From Bacteroidales bacterium UBA5833 (GTDB lineage: Bacteria; Bacteroidota; Bacteroidia; Bacteroidales; Lentimicrobiaceae), in contig DJGZ01000059.1 in assembly GCA_002433025.1 (NCBI GenBank), positions 1 to 8,919 on the forward strand: 8,919 nt of DNA, in the 5' to 3' direction. The position numbers were made by a program, and so were the translations under genes. Below are positions 6,452 to 8,919 of the stretch, in pieces; the stretch's first letter is position 1, and the number at the start of each line of letters is the position of its first letter. The notes below the pieces were generated by a model. It was not told the origin of the DNA. It ran no database searches and saw only the letters and a program-made list of their open reading frames with translations.

Positions 6452-6476
6452 CAAAGGTATATCAAAATAGTATATC
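6452..6476 (-). promoter_or_regulatory. Toxin-antitoxin promoter with overlapping tandem operator
   Basis: The minus strand has TACCTTTG (complement of 6452-6459), an exact TAnnTTTG box 19 nt before the antitoxin ATG. Two direct copies of GTATATC (6457-6463 and 6470-6476, plus-strand reading) start 13 bp apart, and the first overlaps the -7 box. Tandem short sites are typical for ribbon-helix-helix dimers, so this is inferred to be the autoregulatory operator. A second, weaker arrangement, TTG-N18-TATTTTG, lies just upstream on the same strand. Confidence 0.55.
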
Positions 6477-6752
6477 TTATCCTGATACAAGTAAAAATTT
6501 TCTTTGCATGCAAGAATAATTATCAATGTAGTCCGGTTAAATTCCGGGATTACCTTCAGTGATCTTGTCTTCCTGCGCAAACAGTCAGGCTCAGGCTGGC
6601 TGGTTCTTCCATAACACCTGTTTGCTCGAGGCAGTTCATTACCTGCACCGGATATTTGGATACTTACCATTTTACGAACAAGCATGTATTAGCATTATAA
6701 ACTATTATAAACTTGTAATGAAACCCACGATTGCCGGGTATTAAAATCCGGA
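6477..6752. other. Gene-free spacer between the toxin-antitoxin promoter and the REP cluster
   Basis: Two short overlapping open frames occur here (minus 6443-6685, plus 6559-6744). Neither has a promoter, a start signal or recognisable protein features, and the minus one runs into the toxin-antitoxin operator. Nothing functional can be supported. The DNA may be decayed coding material. Together with the repeats on its right, the stretch from 6434 to 7172 contains no gene. Confidence 0.5.
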
Positions 6753-6840
6753 CGGCTTCGACTGGACTTTCGCCGGTTTTTGGGCTAAAGCCCCTGTAAG
6801 TTAAGGGTTGGCCTTTATCCCGGGCTGAAGCCCGGGGTAA
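6753..6840 (+). repeat. REP-like element, copy 1 (GGGCTRAAGCCC palindromes)
   Basis: The 88-bp element closely matches 8815-8903, with about eight substitutions and one inserted base. It holds a CGGC...GCCG stem (6753-6774), the palindrome GGGCTAAAGCCC (6782-6793) and the strong hairpin CCCGGGCTGAAGCCCGGG (6819-6836). Intergenic palindromes around GGGCTRAAGCCC are common dispersed repeats in Bacteroidota genomes. By analogy with REP elements, they may be mobilised by a RAYT transposase encoded elsewhere. No transposase is present here. Confidence 0.75.
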
Positions 6841-6942
6841 TTGATAGCATTCTTAGACAAGGAGTAAAAGCCAGAATAAAAGTCCCTCTAAGTTTCAGGC
6901 TTTACTTTATCCGGCTGAAGCCGGTGGTAATTGATAGCATTC
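6836..6942 (+). repeat. Partial REP-like unit with a 17-bp direct repeat
   Basis: GGTAATTGATAGCATTC occurs at 6836-6852 and again at 6926-6942, exactly 90 bp apart. Each copy follows a GCTGAAGC hairpin: CCCGGGCTGAAGCCCGGG (6819-6836) before the first, and CCGGCTGAAGCCGG (6911-6924) before the second. The second is therefore a further, diverged and truncated REP unit. The sequence between them (6853-6910) shows no gene. Confidence 0.65.
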
Positions 6943-6980
6943 AAAAAAAAGAGCGGAGGTTAGTCCGCTCAGTTTTATTT
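6943..6980. terminator. Bidirectional terminator within repeat copy B
   Basis: GAGCGGA (6951-6957) pairs perfectly with TCCGCTC (6964-6970) around a 6-nt loop. Eight A precede it, and AGTTTTATTTT follows. It can terminate on the minus strand strongly and on the plus strand moderately. No intact gene ends here, so at present it may simply insulate the Fic promoter. Confidence 0.65.
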
Positions 6981-7020
6981 TCCAGGATAAGTTTTCAGGA
7001 TTTTGCTCCGCGAGGTATGT
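6950..7020 (-). repeat. 71-bp repeat, copy B
   Basis: This is the gap-free partner of 5611-5681, in the same orientation and about 86% identical by eye. It carries the same hairpin and the same coding tail on the minus strand. Similarity fades just beyond 7020. Confidence 0.7.
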
Positions 7021-7049
7021 TTGAGCCGGCGGATGGCTTTTTCCTTGAT
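6975..7049 (-). pseudogene. 3' remnant of an unidentified gene
   Basis: The minus strand keeps 24 codons, ending KHTSRSKILKTYPGK and then TAA (6975-6977), with a stop just upstream (7050-7052). Copy A has the same tail as HTSWSKILETYPG. Of the five base differences between the two tails upstream of the final codon, three are silent third-position changes. That pattern suggests the tail was once under coding constraint. The basic composition would fit a nucleic-acid-binding C-terminus, but I do not recognise the family. Confidence 0.4.
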
Positions 7050-7085
7050 TTACCTCTCCCCTGTTGCAGCACATGCCATACCTTC

Positions 7086-7097
7086 TTTTCATGAAAA
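7086..7097. promoter_or_regulatory. Perfect palindrome upstream of the Fic gene
   Basis: TTTTCATGAAAA is a perfect 12-bp palindrome 13 bp before the first 13-bp operator-like repeat, and it contains the TTCAT/ATGAA core seen in those repeats. It could be an additional regulator site. Function is inferred from position only. Confidence 0.35.
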
Positions 7098-7109
7098 CTT
7101 CATTTTTTT

Positions 7110-7217
7110 ACCTGAATTTCATAAACTATACCTGAAATTCATCTATATTTGCATACCTGATTTTCATATTCCATGGACAAATTCACCCGTTTTTCGCATG
7201 AATTACCTGTTTTTCAC
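7110..7217 (+). repeat. Five operator-like repeats over the Fic promoter and start
   Basis: Near-identical 13-mers occur at 7110 (ACCTGAATTTCAT), 7130 (ACCTGAAATTCAT), 7155 (ACCTGATTTTCAT), 7185 (ACCCGTTTTTCGC) and 7205 (ACCTGTTTTTCAC). The spacings are 20, 25, 30 and 20 bp. The first two contain the perfect 9-bp palindromes TGAA-T-TTCA and TGAA-A-TTCA. Copy 2 lies just upstream of the -7 box, copy 3 covers the expected RNA start, and copies 4-5 lie inside the first codons. Operator function is inferred; the regulator is unknown. Confidence 0.6.
7144..7151 (+). promoter_or_regulatory. Fic gene promoter -7 box
   Basis: TATATTTG is an exact TAnnTTTG box followed by C. No good TTG lies 19 nt upstream, which fits a weak or regulated promoter. 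The expected RNA start near 7158 leaves a leader of about 15 nt. The box sits between operator-like repeats 2 and 3. Confidence 0.6.
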
Positions 7218-8717
7218 GGCAGGCAACTTCCTGAACCAGGAATAATTGTCGGATATGCCGCACTAATAGAAGTATTAGATCTTAACATGTACATTCCTCA
7301 ACGTGTTGCATTGATTAGTAAGAAAAACCGGCAATACGAGAATGAACAATGGAAAGTTTTAACCCCAAGGCACCAACCTGAAGAAACGCTATACAAGCAA
7401 CTTGCTTTTGCGCTCAAATATGAAGGAATTAATCTGCTCTTTTTTAAAAAGCTGTTTGGGAAATTATCTTTGCAGGACGTGCTGTCATTGATAAGTGAAG
7501 AACCAACCGGCCAATACTCAAGAAAAATATGGTTTTTATACGAATGGTTGATGAAGCAGGAATTACCGGTAAAGGATCTTGCTATCAAAAATTATGTGCC
7601 GCTGGTCGATGAGAAACTACAATTCGGGATATCAGGTGGTTATAAATCTTCACGGCATCGCATAATTAATAATCTCCCGGGGACAGTTGATTTTTGCCCG
7701 CTTATACTCAAAACTCCCGGGCTTAAGAATTACATAGATCAAAATCTGGCAGCGCAAAAGGACCGCTACCTTGCAGGCATAAGAAAAGATTTACTGCAGC
7801 GTGCATCGGCATTTTTATTGTTGAAAGATTCCAAAGCGTCTTTTAACATTGAGGGTGAAAGCCCAAAAAGTAAATGTGCTGCAAATTGGGGAAAAGCCAT
7901 CGGGCAAGCAGGTATCAGAGATTTGAATAAGGAAGAGCTGATGCGCCTGCAACAAATTGTTATTGAAAATCCCCGGTTTATTGAAACCGGCTATCGGACT
8001 AAAGGCGGTTTCGTGGGTGAGCACGACCGCGTTACGCTTGAACCATTGCCTGATCATATCTCAGCAAGACATCAGGATCTGGAAATTTTAATGAATGGCT
8101 TGCTTAACACGGAAAAGCTGCTGTCAAAATCCGGTATGGACGCTGTACTTTGTGCCGCCGTATTGGCTTTTGGCTTTGTATTTATACACCCATTTGAAGA
8201 TGGCAATGGTCGTATCCACCGTTACCTTATTCATCATACGCTTGCTAAAAAACAATTCTCCCAACAGGGAATTATATTTCCGGTATCATCTGCCATTATT
8301 AATAAAATTGATGAATACCGGAAAGTACTGGAGCACTTTTCTCTTCCTTTGCTCGAATTAATAGATTGGAGGGAAACAAAAGACCATAATGTAGAAGTCC
8401 TGAATGATACTGTTGATTACTACCGCTACTTTGATGCTACTGTTCAGGCTGAGTTTTTATACGATTGTGTCAATGAAACCATTCAACGTATTATTCCTGA
8501 TGAATTAAATTATTTGGTGAGTTACGATAAGTTTAAAACCATAATTGAAGATGAGTTTGAAATGCCGGACAAAATGATTGCCTTGCTGGTAAATTTTCTG
8601 GAACAAAATCATGGAGTGTTGTCAAAACGAGCAAAAGAAAAAGAGTTTAACAGTCTTTCAGATGAAGAAATCCATAAAATAGAGAAAATCTATAACGAGG
8701 CATTCAAACCTGGTTAA
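7173..8717 (+). CDS. Fic-domain protein (probable AMP-transferase), class II self-inhibited
   Basis: The 514-residue cytosolic protein has the full Fic active-site motif HPFEDGNGRIHR (339-350). This includes the catalytic His339, the Asp/Gly loop that holds Mg and the nucleotide phosphates, and Arg347. Fic enzymes usually transfer AMP from ATP to a target hydroxyl. SFNIEG (223-228) matches the inhibitory (S/T)xxxE(G/N) helix and lies N-terminal to the Fic core, which defines class II. Glu227 should block productive ATP binding, so no separate antitoxin is needed. The N-terminal about 200 residues, including YSRKIWFLYEWL and HRIINNLPGTVDFCPL, match a widespread long Fic subtype as I remember it. 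The C-terminal about 130 residues (DYYRYFDATVQAEFLYDC..., then LSKRAKEKEF) match it too, so the gene seems intact. The target is unknown. The gene is A+T-rich, stands alone between REP-like repeats, and shows only weak hairpins after its stop. Confidence 0.93.
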   Translation: MDKFTRFSHELPVFHGRQLPEPGIIVGYAALIEVLDLNMYIPQRVALISKKNRQYENEQWKVLTPRHQPEETLYKQLAFALKYEGINLLFFKKLFGKLSLQDVLSLISEEPTGQYSRKIWFLYEWLMKQELPVKDLAIKNYVPLVDEKLQFGISGGYKSSRHRIINNLPGTVDFCPLILKTPGLKNYIDQNLAAQKDRYLAGIRKDLLQRASAFLLLKDSKASFNIEGESPKSKCAANWGKAIGQAGIRDLNKEELMRLQQIVIENPRFIETGYRTKGGFVGEHDRVTLEPLPDHISARHQDLEILMNGLLNTEKLLSKSGMDAVLCAAVLAFGFVFIHPFEDGNGRIHRYLIHHTLAKKQFSQQGIIFPVSSAIINKIDEYRKVLEHFSLPLLELIDWRETKDHNVEVLNDTVDYYRYFDATVQAEFLYDCVNETIQRIIPDELNYLVSYDKFKTIIEDEFEMPDKMIALLVNFLEQNHGVLSKRAKEKEFNSLSDEEIHKIEKIYNEAFKPG

Positions 8718-8814
8718 AAGCATCATCATAAGTCGATGAAGAATAACGCTAAAAATTAATCCTAAAAAAGATAAATGGACAAATACCTGCGACGACAGGG
8801 GAATAATATTAACC
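8718..8814. other. Intergenic DNA after the Fic gene
   Basis: It contains two weak hairpins, TCATC/GATGA with a 7-nt loop at about 8725-8742 and CCTG/CAGG at about 8787-8799. Neither is followed by a convincing T-run. Nothing else is visible before the second REP-like element. Confidence 0.4.
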
Positions 8815-8903
8815 CGGCTTCGACTGGACTTTCGCCGGTTTTTTGGGCTAAAGCCCCCGTAAGTTCAGGGTTATCCATTACCCCGGGCTAAAGCCTGGGG
8901 TAA
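8815..8903 (+). repeat. REP-like element, copy 2
   Basis: The 89-bp element matches 6753-6840 in the same orientation. It holds GGGCTAAAGCCC (8845-8856) and CCCCGGGCTAAAGCCTGGGG (8881-8900). The latter stem keeps its pairing through one G-T pair and gains one extra C-G pair relative to copy 1. The CGGC...GCCG stem (8815-8837) could help end Fic transcription, since it is followed by TTTTTT. Confidence 0.75.
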
Positions 8904-8919
8904 AAACAGCGCCCCACCC

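Noticed and set aside
6443..6744. Short frames on both strands in the spacer upstream of the toxin-antitoxin promoter
   Set aside because: They overlap each other and the operator, lack start signals and show no protein-like pattern.
6753..6942. CRISPR-like array suggested by repeated palindromes
   Set aside because: Units are of unequal length, the palindromes differ, and there are no regularly sized unique spacers or cas genes; REP-like repeats explain the pattern.
6907..7092. Minus-strand frame of 61 codons over repeat copy B
   Set aside because: It crosses the terminator hairpin and the REP-like unit, and its frame is not the one conserved between the two repeat copies.
7173..8717. Fic gene as a two-gene Fic/antitoxin (class I) module
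   Set aside because: No small antitoxin gene precedes it, and the inhibitory S-x3-E-G motif lies within the protein N-terminal to the Fic core, so it is class II.

Overview
The window looks like chromosomal DNA of a member of the Bacteroidota, probably a Bacteroidales/Marinilabiliales-like organism. The main evidence is the promoter type: six sites carry an exact TAnnTTTG -7 box, the element used by the Bacteroidota primary sigma factor, and each sits a sensible distance upstream of a gene or rRNA leader. Other support comes from weak or absent Shine-Dalgarno sequences, a secreted GH29 fucosidase and a PepD-type dipeptidase. The species cannot be named from this sequence.

Region 1 (1-500) has no protein gene. 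Read on the minus strand it is the promoter and leader region of an rRNA operon whose 16S gene must begin just beyond base 1. Two promoters with identical TTG-N19-TAnnTTTG architecture are followed by a boxA-like GTTCTTTGA and a strong leader hairpin. Region 2 (501-5499) is an ordinary housekeeping block: a small secreted, probably outer-membrane beta-barrel protein (+); a GH29 alpha-L-fucosidase (-); the cytosolic dipeptidase PepD (-), separated from the fucosidase by an intrinsic terminator; a nitroreductase (+) divergent from pepD; and ribulose-phosphate 3-epimerase (-), convergent with the nitroreductase across one nucleotide.

Region 3 (about 5600-8919) is accessory in character, more A+T-rich in its genes and full of repeats. 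It holds a type II toxin-antitoxin pair (minus strand: ribbon-helix-helix antitoxin, then a MazF/PemK toxin overlapping by 11 nt) and a full-length Fic-domain protein (+) with its own inhibitory motif. Two 71-bp repeats (5611-5681 and 6950-7020) bracket the toxin-antitoxin pair. Each combines a bidirectional hairpin terminator with the same short coding tail, as if both were 3' ends left by a vanished gene family. Two 88/89-bp REP-like elements rich in GGGCTRAAGCCC palindromes (6753-6840 and 8815-8903) bracket the Fic gene in the same orientation.

The most noteworthy signal is a series of five 13-bp motifs (consensus about ACCTGAWTTTCAT) spread over the Fic promoter and running into its first codons. 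It suggests dense operator control of the Fic gene. The toxin-antitoxin promoter likewise carries a tandem GTATATC pair over its -7 box. The coding capacity is otherwise made of recognisable families, and I see no wholly new enzyme system here.
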